NCBI GenBank assembly: GCA_963755815.1
Contig: CAVWLF010000013.1
Coordinates: 124,001-188,000, forward strand
Reading direction: 5' to 3'
Source of the DNA: Palsa-506 sp963755815
GTDB lineage: Bacteria > Actinomycetota > Actinomycetes > Streptosporangiales > Streptosporangiaceae
DNA: 64,000 nucleotides
The position numbers and the translations under genes are program-made. Shown in pieces: positions 49,008 through 59,904 of the stretch; within the stretch, counting starts at the first letter, position 1; every line of letters starts with the position of its first letter. A model generated the notes under the pieces. The model had not been told where the DNA came from. It saw only the letters and a program-made list of their open reading frames with translations, and did no database searches.

Positions 49008-49794
49008 CCGCCCGGCGGGCAAGCGCAGCGGGCGCGGCCAGCGGCCCGGTCCGGCGGAGCCGCCGGACGCCGCTGACGCGGCTGAGGCGGCGGCACTCGA
49101 GCTGCTCAGCAAGGGCGACATCGAGGTCGAAGGCCGGCTCGTGGCCGCCTCCAACGCGACGCTGTACTGCGCGGTCCGCTACGCCGGGCGCCAGGCCGCC
49201 TGCGTCTACAAGCCGGTTGCCGGCGAGCGGCCGCTGTGGGACTTCGCCGCCGGGTCCCTGGCGGGACGCGAGGTGGCGGCCTACCGGGTCTCCGCGGCCG
49301 CCGGCTTCGGGGTCGCGCCGCCGACCGTGCTGCGCGACGGCCCGTTCGGCCCGGGCATGTGCCAGCTATGGATCGACGTCGACGAGTCCGTCGACATCAT
49401 CGCGCTGGCCCGCCGGTCCGACCACGCGGGCCTGCGCGACATGGCCGTCTTCGATGCCGTGGTCAACAACGCCGATCGCAAGATCGGCCACCTGCTGCCC
49501 GCGCCCGGCGGCCATCTGTACGGCTGCGACCACGGCGTCTGCTTCGGCGAGGAGTACAAGCTCCGCACCGTGCTGTGGCAATGGCGCGGCCGCAGCCTGC
49601 CCGGGCGATCCGTCCAGGCGCTGCGGCGGCTGCAGTCGTGCTTCGAGACCGGGGACCTGGCCGCCGACCTGACCAGCCTGCTCACCGCGGACGAGGTAGA
49701 CGCGACCCGGCAGCGGCTCGAGCTGCTGCTGAAGCACCGCGTGCACCCGTACCCGCCGGAAGACTGGCCGGCCGTGCCCTGGCCGCCCGTCTAG
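49000..49794 (+). CDS. SCO1664-family PI3/4-kinase-like protein
   Basis: A 264-aa protein of the SCO1664 family, which carries a degenerate phosphatidylinositol 3/4-kinase-like fold. ACVYKPVAGERPLWDF holds the ATP-binding Lys, VFDAVVNNADRKIGHLL is the catalytic-loop-like motif, and GCDHGVCFGEEYKLRTVLWQW the metal-binding loop. Whether it phosphorylates a protein, a small molecule or is inactive is unknown. ATG 49000 overlaps the DUF3090 stop. It ends a three-gene unit convergent with the PAC2 gene. Confidence 0.82.
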   Translation: MPDRPAGKRSGRGQRPGPAEPPDAADAAEAAALELLSKGDIEVEGRLVAASNATLYCAVRYAGRQAACVYKPVAGERPLWDFAAGSLAGREVAAYRVSAAAGFGVAPPTVLRDGPFGPGMCQLWIDVDESVDIIALARRSDHAGLRDMAVFDAVVNNADRKIGHLLPAPGGHLYGCDHGVCFGEEYKLRTVLWQWRGRSLPGRSVQALRRLQSCFETGDLAADLTSLLTADEVDATRQRLELLLKHRVHPYPPEDWPAVPWPPV

Positions 49795-49824
49795 GCCCGG
49801 CGGGACCAGCGGGCCGCCGCGGGA

Positions 49825-50721
49825 TCAGCGGCCGCCGTGCTCGCCCCGGTTGCCCCGGCGGCGGAGGTAGCGCTCGAACTCCCTGGCGATGGCGTCGCCG
49901 CTGGCTTCCGGCAGGTCCGTCGCGTCCTTCGCCTCCTCCAGCGTCTTGACGTACTCGGCGACTTCCGAGTCCTGCTCGGCGAGCTCATCGACCCCGCGCT
50001 CCCAGGCCCGCGCCTCGTCCGGCAGATCGGCCAGCGGCAAGGTGATGTCGAGGATGTCCTCGACCCCCCGAAGCAGCGCCAGGGTCGCCTTCGGGCTGGG
50101 CGGCTGGGCGACGTAGTGCGGCACGGCGGCCCACAGCGAGACGGACGGGATGCCGGCCGCCGCGCAGGCGTGCTGGAGCACGCCGACAATCCCGGTCGGC
50201 CCCTTGTAGTCGACCGGCTCCACGTGCAGTTCCGCGGCGAGCTTGGCATCGGAGGCGGCCGCGGTCACCGGCACCGGACGAGTATGCGGGGAGTCCGCGA
50301 GCAGCGCGCCGAGCAGGACCACCAGCTCGACGCCCAGGTCAGTGAAGGAGGTAACCAGCTCATCGCTGAACGCCCGCCAGCGCATGTTGGGCTCAATCCC
50401 GTGCACCAGGACCAGATCACGGCCCGCGCCCTCCGGCCGGGCCACCGACAGCCGGGTAGTCGGCCAGACCAGCCGGTCCGTCCGGCCGTCGCAGACCTCC
50501 ATCACCGGACGGGTGACCTGGAAGTCGTAGAAGTCCTCGGGGTCGATCGCGCCGATCGGGCTGGCCTGCCAGGCGATGCCCAGATGATTGACCACCCCGC
50601 TGGCGGCCTCGCCAGCGTCATTCCAGCCCTCGAACGCGGCGATCAGGGCCGGCGACGTGAGCTTGGCCGGCGAGTCGGGACTGTCCGGTGAGGTGAACTT
50701 GCCGATACCGTCGAACTCGAT
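49825..50721 (-). CDS. PAC2 family protein, probable ATC start
   Basis: A 298-aa protein of the PAC2 (proteasome assembly chaperone-like) family found next to actinobacterial proteasome loci. ALIAAFEGWNDAGEAAS near the N-terminus is the family signature; VLVHGIEPNMRWRAF and GIPSVSLWAAVPHYVAQPPSP follow. The first canonical start codon is GTG 50595, which would cut off that signature. Between it and the upstream in-frame stop there is no ATG, GTG or TTG. The best candidate is ATC at 50721-50719, about 6 nt after GAGGAAGGGG, giving IEFDGIGKF, like family starts. An error in the sequence is an alternative explanation. Confidence 0.7.
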   Translation of the reverse strand: MEFDGIGKFTSPDSPDSPAKLTSPALIAAFEGWNDAGEAASGVVNHLGIAWQASPIGAIDPEDFYDFQVTRPVMEVCDGRTDRLVWPTTRLSVARPEGAGRDLVLVHGIEPNMRWRAFSDELVTSFTDLGVELVVLLGALLADSPHTRPVPVTAAASDAKLAAELHVEPVDYKGPTGIVGVLQHACAAAGIPSVSLWAAVPHYVAQPPSPKATLALLRGVEDILDITLPLADLPDEARAWERGVDELAEQDSEVAEYVKTLEEAKDATDLPEASGDAIAREFERYLRRRGNRGEHGGR

Positions 50722-50952
50722 CTCCCGCCCCTTCCTCGGGGTCTCCCGGCCATGTCCGGGTTTCCCCGTTGCCGCGCTGGGAATTCTCCCGGACCGCGCG
50801 CAGCCTGCTGTCCCAGATTACGTGCTCAATCATGATCGCCATGTCCCGGCATGCCATCCGGGGCCGGCCCGGGCGGCGGCAGGCTAGGGCAGCGCGGCCC
50901 GCCGGCCTGATCCGGGCCCGCGGCGCGCAGGCCACGGCCGGGGCGCAGCCGG

Positions 50953-50958
50953 TAGAAT
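50953..50958 (+). promoter_or_regulatory. -10 box of metH, near-leaderless
   Basis: TAGAAT ends 9 nt before the metH ATG, so the leader would be at most a few bases and cannot hold a cobalamin riboswitch. Confidence 0.45.
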
Positions 50959-50967
50959 GACCTGATC

Positions 50968-54537
<3,570 letters not shown>

Positions 54538-54557
54538 TGCCACGGCCCGCTGGCCAG

Positions 54558-54563
54558 TAGGGT
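54558..54563 (+). promoter_or_regulatory. -10 box for the HAD gene
   Basis: TAGGGT ends 8 nt before ATG 54572, placing the start point at or near the start codon. Confidence 0.4.
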
Positions 54564-54571
54564 CCTTGCCC

Positions 54572-55258
54572 ATGCCACCCATCCCACCCGCGCGCTCCGC
54601 CCGGAGGGCACTGCAGGCCGTCCTCTTCGACATGGACGGGCTGCTGATCGATTCCGAGCCGCTCTGGTTCGAGGTCGAGAGCGAGGTGATGGCGCATCTC
54701 GGCGGCCAGTGGGGCCCGGCTGACCAGAATGAGCTGGTCGGCGGGTCGCTGGAGCGCAGCGTGGACTACCTGCTGGACCGCGCCACCCGGCCGGCCCGCC
54801 GGGAGGAAGTCGCGCACTGGCTGGTGGACGGCCTGACGGCGCTGCTGCGCGAGCGCGGCGTGCGCGTGCTGCCGGGAGCGCGCGAGCTGCTGGCCGAGGT
54901 AACCGACGCCGGGATGCGCTGCGCCCTGGTCACGTCCTCCGAGCGGCAGATCATGGAGGCGGTCATCCCGAAGATCGGGATGACCTTCGGCGCCACCATC
55001 TGCGCCGAGGACGTCCGGGAACCCAAGCCGGCTCCGGAGCCGTACCTGCGCGCGGCGGAGCTACTCGGCGTCGAGCCGGCCAGCTGCGTTGCGCTGGAGG
55101 ACTCGCCCAATGGCGTGGCCGCCGCGGAGGCGGCCGGCTGCCTGGTCGTCGCGGTGCCGAGCCTGGTCCCGATTCCCACCCGTCCCGGCCGGGTCGTTGC
55201 CTCCTCGCTCAGCCAGATCGACCTGGCCATGCTGCGCGGGATGATCGGCGCGGCGTAG
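54572..55258 (+). CDS. HAD-superfamily phosphatase/phosphomutase
   Basis: A 228-aa subfamily IA HAD hydrolase. Motif I VLFDMDGLLIDSEPLW with the nucleophile Asp, a four-helix cap (LVGGSLERSVDYLLDRA), motif II VTSS, Lys in REPKPAPEPYLRAAELLG, and motif IV VALEDSPNGVAAAEAAGC. It acts on a small phosphorylated metabolite (beta-phosphoglucomutase-like or 2-deoxyglucose-6-phosphatase-like); the substrate is unknown. ATG 54572 was preferred over TTG 54566. Confidence 0.85.
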   Translation: MPPIPPARSARRALQAVLFDMDGLLIDSEPLWFEVESEVMAHLGGQWGPADQNELVGGSLERSVDYLLDRATRPARREEVAHWLVDGLTALLRERGVRVLPGARELLAEVTDAGMRCALVTSSERQIMEAVIPKIGMTFGATICAEDVREPKPAPEPYLRAAELLGVEPASCVALEDSPNGVAAAEAAGCLVVAVPSLVPIPTRPGRVVASSLSQIDLAMLRGMIGAA

Positions 55259-55361
55259 CGCGCTGGCTGGCCGGGGCGGGGGCCGGGGTGTGCGACGATG
55301 AAGAGGACGTACACCTTTGGCCGGGCCGCTGCGGCGCCGGCCCTGAGGGGAGGCTCGGCAC

Positions 55362-55852
55362 ATGTCGGCCTTTGACTTCCTGATCTGCGGCGGCCTGACC
55401 GCCGTCGGCCTCGTCCTGTCCTGGGTGCGGTACCGGCGCAAGGGCCCCCGGGCCGGCGTCCGGCTGGCCGCGTTCTCGCTGCTGCCGCTGGCCGCCTACC
55501 TGACCGGCACGGTCACGCTGATCACCCGGATCAGCTCGGCGGTGGCGGGATTTGCCAGCTCCTTCGTGTTCTCGCCGGAGCGGTACGCCGGCATCGTGCT
55601 GGCCGGCGTCGCGGCCGGGCTGCTGCTGATATCGGGCGGCATCCCGCTGACCGGGCGGAACAAGAGAAAGAAGGCCCGGGCGGCGAAGGCCGGCGGCCGG
55701 CCGCGGCCGGTACCGTGGCCCCGGGCGAGCGGGCGCAGCTCAGCCCGGCATCGCCGCAGGTTGCGAAACGGGGCAAGCGCGGCGGATCCGATCCGGCCGA
55801 CGATGACCTCTCCGATGTCGAGGAGATCCTGCGCCGCCGCGGCATCAAGTAA
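55362..55852 (+). CDS. Small membrane protein with an apparent -1 frameshift
   Basis: The first frame gives about 105 residues with three hydrophobic helices (FLICGGLTAVGLVLSWV, AAFSLLPLAAYLTGTVTLI, GIVLAGVAAGLLLISGGIPL) and a basic end (GRNKRKKARAAKAG). It then runs on as Arg/Ser-rich sequence into the convergent ABC gene. The -1 frame from about 55682 encodes a normal-looking acidic tail that ends DLSDVEEILRRRGIK at TAA 55850-55852, a tail I associate with this actinobacterial family (often misannotated as cellulose synthase). So the true product probably joins both frames, through real frameshifting, a mutation or a sequence error near 55660-55685. Confidence 0.6.
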
Positions 55853-55882
55853 GCCGGCCAGGTTAGCGAGCGCCCCCGGGCC

Positions 55883-56731
55883 TCAGGCGTTCTGCCGCAC
55901 GAACACGCGCCCGGCCAGCCACAGGCAGACGGCCGCGAGCCCGATCGACACCGCGATGCCCTCCACCATGATGGCGTTCAGGTACTGGCCCGCGTAGGCC
56001 TCGCGCATGGCGTCGATGATGTAGCGGAACGGCGTCGCCCGGGCGATGCCCTGCAGCCAGCCCGGCCCGAGGGTCAGCGGGAGCATGATGCCGGACAGCA
56101 GCATCAGCGGCACCATGACCATGTTCAGCGCGGGCGCGAGCACGTCTTCGCTCTTGGTCAGCAGGCCGACGGTGTAGCTGACCGCGGCCAGGCTGACCGC
56201 GACGACGGCGATGAAGGCGAGGCCGATGAGCACCCCGGCCAGCGGGGCCCGGAGCCCGAATGCCACCCCGGCCAGGACCAGCACCACCGCCTGGACGAAC
56301 AGCGTCACCACGTCGCGCAGGACCCGGCCGGACAGGATCGCGAGCCGGCTGACGGGCGTGACCCGCAGCCGCTCGATCACGCCGTAACGCCAGTCGGCGA
56401 TGATCGTGAAGCCAACGAACGCGGCGCCGAACAGGCCGAGCTGGATCAGCAGGCCGGGCACGAAGTACCCGTAGGCGTTACCGGCCCCCTTGATCAGGCC
56501 ATTTCGGAAGACCGTGGCGAACAGCGGCCCGAAGAAAGCGAGGTAGAGAATCGGCTGGACCAGGCCGATGATCACCCAGGCCGGATTACGCAGCGACAGG
56601 CGCAGCTGGCGCCGGAAGATGAGCAGGGTATCGCGGACGAAGAACATCGCCGTGCTCCGGTGCGCTCGGCGTCCGGTGAGCGGACGGTGGTCCGTGCTCA
56701 TCGGCCCGGGCCTGGTAGCGGTGCCGCTCAT
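55883..56731 (-). CDS. ABC-2 type permease (drug efflux)
   Basis: A 282-aa membrane protein with six helices. NPAWVIIGLVQPILYLAFFG is the usual DrrB-type entry, VIERLRVTPVSRLAILSGRVLRD the cytoplasmic loop, and MVMVPLMLLSGIMLPLTLGPGWL, ATPFRYIIDAMREAYAG the family C-terminal half. The ATG lies in an ATGA overlap with the ATPase stop. It forms a PadR-ATPase-permease operon on the minus strand, a second system of the type seen at 31-34 kb. Confidence 0.87.
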   Translation of the reverse strand: MSGTATRPGPMSTDHRPLTGRRAHRSTAMFFVRDTLLIFRRQLRLSLRNPAWVIIGLVQPILYLAFFGPLFATVFRNGLIKGAGNAYGYFVPGLLIQLGLFGAAFVGFTIIADWRYGVIERLRVTPVSRLAILSGRVLRDVVTLFVQAVVLVLAGVAFGLRAPLAGVLIGLAFIAVVAVSLAAVSYTVGLLTKSEDVLAPALNMVMVPLMLLSGIMLPLTLGPGWLQGIARATPFRYIIDAMREAYAGQYLNAIMVEGIAVSIGLAAVCLWLAGRVFVRQNA

Positions 56732-57747
56732 CGGGCGGCCGCCGTGGTGACCGGCTCGGGCGGCGCGGCCGGCCCGGCGGGGGAGTCCTCGCGGAGTGAC
56801 CGGCCGGTCAGGGTGAGGAACACGTCGTCCAGGGTCGGCCTGGCCAGCTGGATCGAGACCAGCGTGAGGCCCGCTGCGTCCAGCGCCCGCAGCAGCCCGG
56901 GCAGGGCCTCCTCGCCGTTCTCCACGGTGAGCCGCAGGGTGTGCTCGTCGATGGCGATGTCGCGTACGCCGCGCTGGCCGGCCAGCACCCCGCTGGCCAG
57001 GCCCGGATCGCCGCTGACCAGGAGCGTCACGAGATCGCCGGAGATACGGCGCTTGAGCTCCTCCGGGGCGCCGTCGGCCACGATCCGGCCGTTGTCGATG
57101 ATCAGCACCCGGTCGCAGAGCGCGTCTGCCTCGTCCAGGTAGTGCGTGGTCAGGAAGATCGTCGTGCCCAGCGTCGCACGCAGGCCGCGGATGTGATCCC
57201 ACAGGTTGCTCCGGCTCTGCGGATCCAGGCCGGTGGTCGGCTCGTCGAGGAAGACCAGCCCGGGGGAGTGCACCAGGCCCAGGGCAATGTCCAGGCGGCG
57301 GCGCTGCCCGCCGGACAGGGTCTTGACCAGGCGACCGGACAGCCCGCTGAGCTCTAGCTGCCGGGCGACCGCCTCGGTGCGCGGCGCTATCTCGGCGCCG
57401 GGCACCCGGTAGAGCTCAGCCTGCAGGGTGAGTTCCTCGGCCACCATCGCGTTGGGGTCCGAGCCGCCGCCGGTCTGGCCAATGGCCTGCGGGACGTAGC
57501 CGATCCGGCGGCGCACCCCGGCGGGATCGCGGAGCAGGTCAGCTCCCGCCACCGTGGCGGTACCGGCGGTCGGCTTCAGCAGCGTGGTCAGCATGCGGAG
57601 CGTGGTGGTCTTGCCTGCGCCGTTCGGCCCGAGGAAGCCGACGATCTCGCCCTCGCGGACGGACAGGCTGACGCCGCGCACCGCTTCGACCACGCGGTTG
57701 CGGCTGGTGAATGTGCGGGCGAGCCCGCGGGCCTCGATGATCGGCAT
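56728..57747 (-). CDS. ABC transporter ATPase (DrrA family)
   Basis: A 339-aa ATPase: Walker A GPNGAGKTTTLR, LSGGQRRRLDIALGLV, LVFLDEPTTGLDPQSR, switch TTHYLDEADAL, and the DrrA-type C-terminal domain ending LARPTLDDVFLTLTGRSL. It energises export through the permease encoded next. Its ATG lies 2 nt after the padR stop and its SD (GGAGG) is inside the end of padR, so expression is coupled to the regulator. Confidence 0.88.
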   Translation of the reverse strand: MPIIEARGLARTFTSRNRVVEAVRGVSLSVREGEIVGFLGPNGAGKTTTLRMLTTLLKPTAGTATVAGADLLRDPAGVRRRIGYVPQAIGQTGGGSDPNAMVAEELTLQAELYRVPGAEIAPRTEAVARQLELSGLSGRLVKTLSGGQRRRLDIALGLVHSPGLVFLDEPTTGLDPQSRSNLWDHIRGLRATLGTTIFLTTHYLDEADALCDRVLIIDNGRIVADGAPEELKRRISGDLVTLLVSGDPGLASGVLAGQRGVRDIAIDEHTLRLTVENGEEALPGLLRALDAAGLTLVSIQLARPTLDDVFLTLTGRSLREDSPAGPAAPPEPVTTAAAR

Positions 57748-57749
57748 GA

Positions 57750-58394
57750 CTATCCTCCGTGATCCGGCGATTCTCCGGCGGGCGGTGTTCCGGTCGCCCC
57801 GGCGGCCGGCTCATCGGTGCCCCCGGCGGGCGGGGGAGCGAAGTCCTCGTCCGGCAGGCCGCCCAGGACCTTCGCGAACTCGTCATGCCACCGCACCTCC
57901 GCCTCGGCGAGCAGTTCGCCGCGGCGCATCACGGTGGCCTCGACCGGGCCGATATGCCCGCGGGCGATAAGGCGTTCCCGGTCGGCCCGGATCTGGCCCG
58001 CCGCGATCGCGAGCATCTCGCGGCGGGCCCGCAGCCAGCCCGCCAGTTCGTCGCGATCACCGTCCGCGCCGGCGAAGGTCAGCGCCACCCCCAGCGGATC
58101 CGGCCCGAAATGCAGGACCGTGATCGCCCGCTCCCGCAGCATGCCGAGTTCCAGCCGGCCCTCGCCGGTGATCTCGTACACCGTCCTGGCCGGCCGGCGG
58201 CCGACCTGTTCGGTCCGGACCGCCGCGACCAGCCCCTCGGCCTCCATGCCGCGAAGTTCCCGGTACAGGGCGCCGACGCTGACCCCGCCCCACTCGCCGA
58301 CGTTGGTCACCTCGGCGATGCGGCGGATCTGATGACCGTGCTGCTGGCCGTGCCGGGCTAGCGTGCCGAGCACCATCAATCTTGTTAGGTTCAC
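57750..58394 (-). CDS. PadR family transcriptional regulator
   Basis: A 214-aa regulator. An N-terminal winged helix (LTRLMVLGTLARHGQQHGHQIRRIA, GVSVGALYRELRGMEAEGLV, GRRPARTVYEITGEG) is followed by a helical PadR-C dimerisation domain and a Pro/Gly-rich tail. It starts at a GTG directly next to its own promoter, and a perfect 9-bp inverted repeat overlaps the -10, which argues for tight autorepression. It controls the downstream ATPase and permease, probably lifted by an export substrate. Confidence 0.87.
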   Translation of the reverse strand: MNLTRLMVLGTLARHGQQHGHQIRRIAEVTNVGEWGGVSVGALYRELRGMEAEGLVAAVRTEQVGRRPARTVYEITGEGRLELGMLRERAITVLHFGPDPLGVALTFAGADGDRDELAGWLRARREMLAIAAGQIRADRERLIARGHIGPVEATVMRRGELLAEAEVRWHDEFAKVLGGLPDEDFAPPPAGGTDEPAAGATGTPPAGESPDHGG

Positions 58395-58430
58395 GAGATT
58401 AGTATCATGAGACTAATCTCCTGCTGTCAA
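58395..58430 (-). promoter_or_regulatory. Promoter and operator of the PadR-ABC operon, leaderless
   Basis: On the minus strand TTGACA (58430-58425), an 18-bp spacer and GATACT (58406-58401) form a near-consensus promoter. The -10 ends 6 nt before the padR GTG. A perfect inverted repeat, 58395-58403 with 58412-58420 (GAGATTAGT and complement, 8-bp spacer), covers the -10 and start point. Confidence 0.75.
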
Positions 58431-58546
58431 GCGTGAGAGCCACCGGGGCGGCCGTCAGGGTCAGCCGGTCAGCCGGTCAGTTGTATCCCGGTCAGGTTGC
58501 ATCCCGGGCACAAAAGGGCGGCCGCGGCCGCCCGCCCGCCGCCGGA

Positions 58547-59779
58547 TCAGGCCGGTGGATCGTCCGCGTCCGCATCAGCGGCAGCCGGGTCGGCGCTAGG
58601 CCCGGAGGCGGCCATCAGCGGCGCGGAGGCGGCCGCTGGATCGGAGGCGGCCGCTGGATCGGAGGCGGCCGCTGGATCGGAGGCGGCCGCTGGATCGGAG
58701 GCGGCCGCTGGATCGGAGGCGGCCGTGGGATCAGGCAAGGGTGGCGGGGTGCCGCCGAAGGCCGGGCAGATCGCCTTGTGCGCGCACCAGTCGCAGAGCC
58801 TGCTCGGCCGCGGCCGCCAGTCGCCCGCCGCCCGGGCCCGCTCGATCGCCTGCCACAGCGCGTTGACCTTGCGCTCCGTCGCGCGCAGGTCAGCCTCGTC
58901 CGGTGCGTACCGGACGATCTCGCCGCTGCCGAGGTACATGAGCTGCAGCATTTTGGGCACGCTGCCCTGGCTGCGCCACAGCACGAGCGCGTAGAACCTC
59001 ATCTGGAATAGGGCGCGCGCCTCGAATTCCTCGCGCGGCGCGGTGCCGGTCTTGTAGTCGACGATCCTGATCTCGCCGCCCGGCGCAACGTCGATCCGGT
59101 CGATGTAGCCGCGCAGCAGCAACCCGGACTCCAGCACGGCCTCGCAGTGAAACTCGCGCTGGGCGGGCTCCAGCCGGCGGGGATCCTCCAGGGTGAAGTA
59201 GCGGTCCAGCATCACCGCGGCCTCGGCCAGCCACACGTCCCGCTGCTCCACGCCGTCGAACAGGGTGGTGAGCTCAGGCTCCGCCTCGGTCAGCCGCTCC
59301 CACTCCGGCCTGAGCAGCGAGCGGGCGGCCTCCGGCGTCCGGCCCGCCGCCTGATGGTCGAATAGCCGCTCAAGCACCGCGTGCACCAGAGTCCCGCGCG
59401 CCGCCGCCGGGCTCGGCGGCTCCGGCAGCCGGTCCACCACCCGGAACCGGTAAAGCAACGGGCAGCTGAGGAAGTCGCCGGCCCGCGACGGTGACAGCGA
59501 CCTGGCCCGGATGGCATCCGGCCCGGGCTCCGCGTCCGGGCCCGCCGTCACGTCCGGGCCCAGCGCCACGTCCGGGCCCGCTGCCACGTCGGCGGCCGCC
59601 GCCACGTCCGCCACTGCCGTCACGTCCCCCCACGTCGCGCCGTCGTCCGTCCGCCCGCCGTCACGTCCGTGCTCGCCGCCTCGTCCGCGACCGCCGTCAC
59701 GTCCGTGCTCGCCGCCTCGTCCGCGACGGCAGCGCCGGCCGGACCGGACTGAGTCACCGCGCTGAGTTTGCCCACCCAA
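58547..59779 (-). CDS. RecB-type PD-(D/E)XK exonuclease with iron-sulfur motif
   Basis: Up to 410 aa. The core is a RecB/AddB/Cas4-like nuclease: LSPSRAGDFLSCPLLYRFRVVDRL at the start, GTLVHAVLERLF, GYIDRIDVAPGGEIRIVDYKTG with the catalytic Asp and Lys, and CDWCAHKAICPAF. The Cys before PLL and the three Cys of the latter would bind a [4Fe-4S] cluster. Both ends are low complexity. The first 90 residues hold repeats (RGGEHGRDGG twice, GPDV-like units); the C-terminus has DPAAAS units. The TTG start at 59779 is doubtful; an internal GTG in the GPDV stretch may be used. It is divergent from the site-2 protease gene. Confidence 0.8.
   Translation of the reverse strand: MGGQTQRGDSVRSGRRCRRGRGGEHGRDGGRGRGGEHGRDGGRTDDGATWGDVTAVADVAAAADVAAGPDVALGPDVTAGPDAEPGPDAIRARSLSPSRAGDFLSCPLLYRFRVVDRLPEPPSPAAARGTLVHAVLERLFDHQAAGRTPEAARSLLRPEWERLTEAEPELTTLFDGVEQRDVWLAEAAVMLDRYFTLEDPRRLEPAQREFHCEAVLESGLLLRGYIDRIDVAPGGEIRIVDYKTGTAPREEFEARALFQMRFYALVLWRSQGSVPKMLQLMYLGSGEIVRYAPDEADLRATERKVNALWQAIERARAAGDWRPRPSRLCDWCAHKAICPAFGGTPPPLPDPTAASDPAAASDPAAASDPAAASDPAAASDPAAASAPLMAASGPSADPAAADADADDPPA
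58625..58732. repeat. 18-bp tandem repeat, six units, in the nuclease gene
   Basis: Six consecutive 18-bp units (GGAGGCGGCCGCTGGATC; the last with two changes) fill 58625-58732. They encode a DPAAAS hexapeptide repeat at the nuclease C-terminus. Four or more units are identical, so copy number is likely variable. Confidence 0.85.
59656..59727. repeat. 36-bp tandem duplication at the nuclease N-terminus
   Basis: Two identical 36-bp units, 59656-59691 and 59692-59727. They lie in the low-complexity 5' part of the nuclease ORF. Confidence 0.8.
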
Positions 59780-59891
59780 CGGAGACTAGGGGACCATGCC
59801 GACAGTCGCCCGTGTTTGCCTGCTTGCCGCGCCGTTACCGCTAATCCGGGCGCGGTGCGCAGCGCGCACGCCCGTATCGCCGCGCAGCACG

Positions 59892-59897
59892 TAGCAT
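59892..59897 (+). promoter_or_regulatory. -10 box for the site-2 protease gene, leaderless
   Basis: TAGCAT ends 7 nt before GTG 59905. Confidence 0.45.
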
Positions 59898-59904
59898 CGA
59901 GCCT

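Noticed and set aside
50722..50967. Cobalamin riboswitch for metH
   Set aside because: No B12-box-like sequence was seen, and the -10 box 9 nt before the ATG leaves no leader for a riboswitch.
58625..58732. CRISPR array
   Set aside because: Head-to-tail 18-bp coding repeats with no spacers; no cas genes. The 19-bp array at 30391 was rejected for the same reason.
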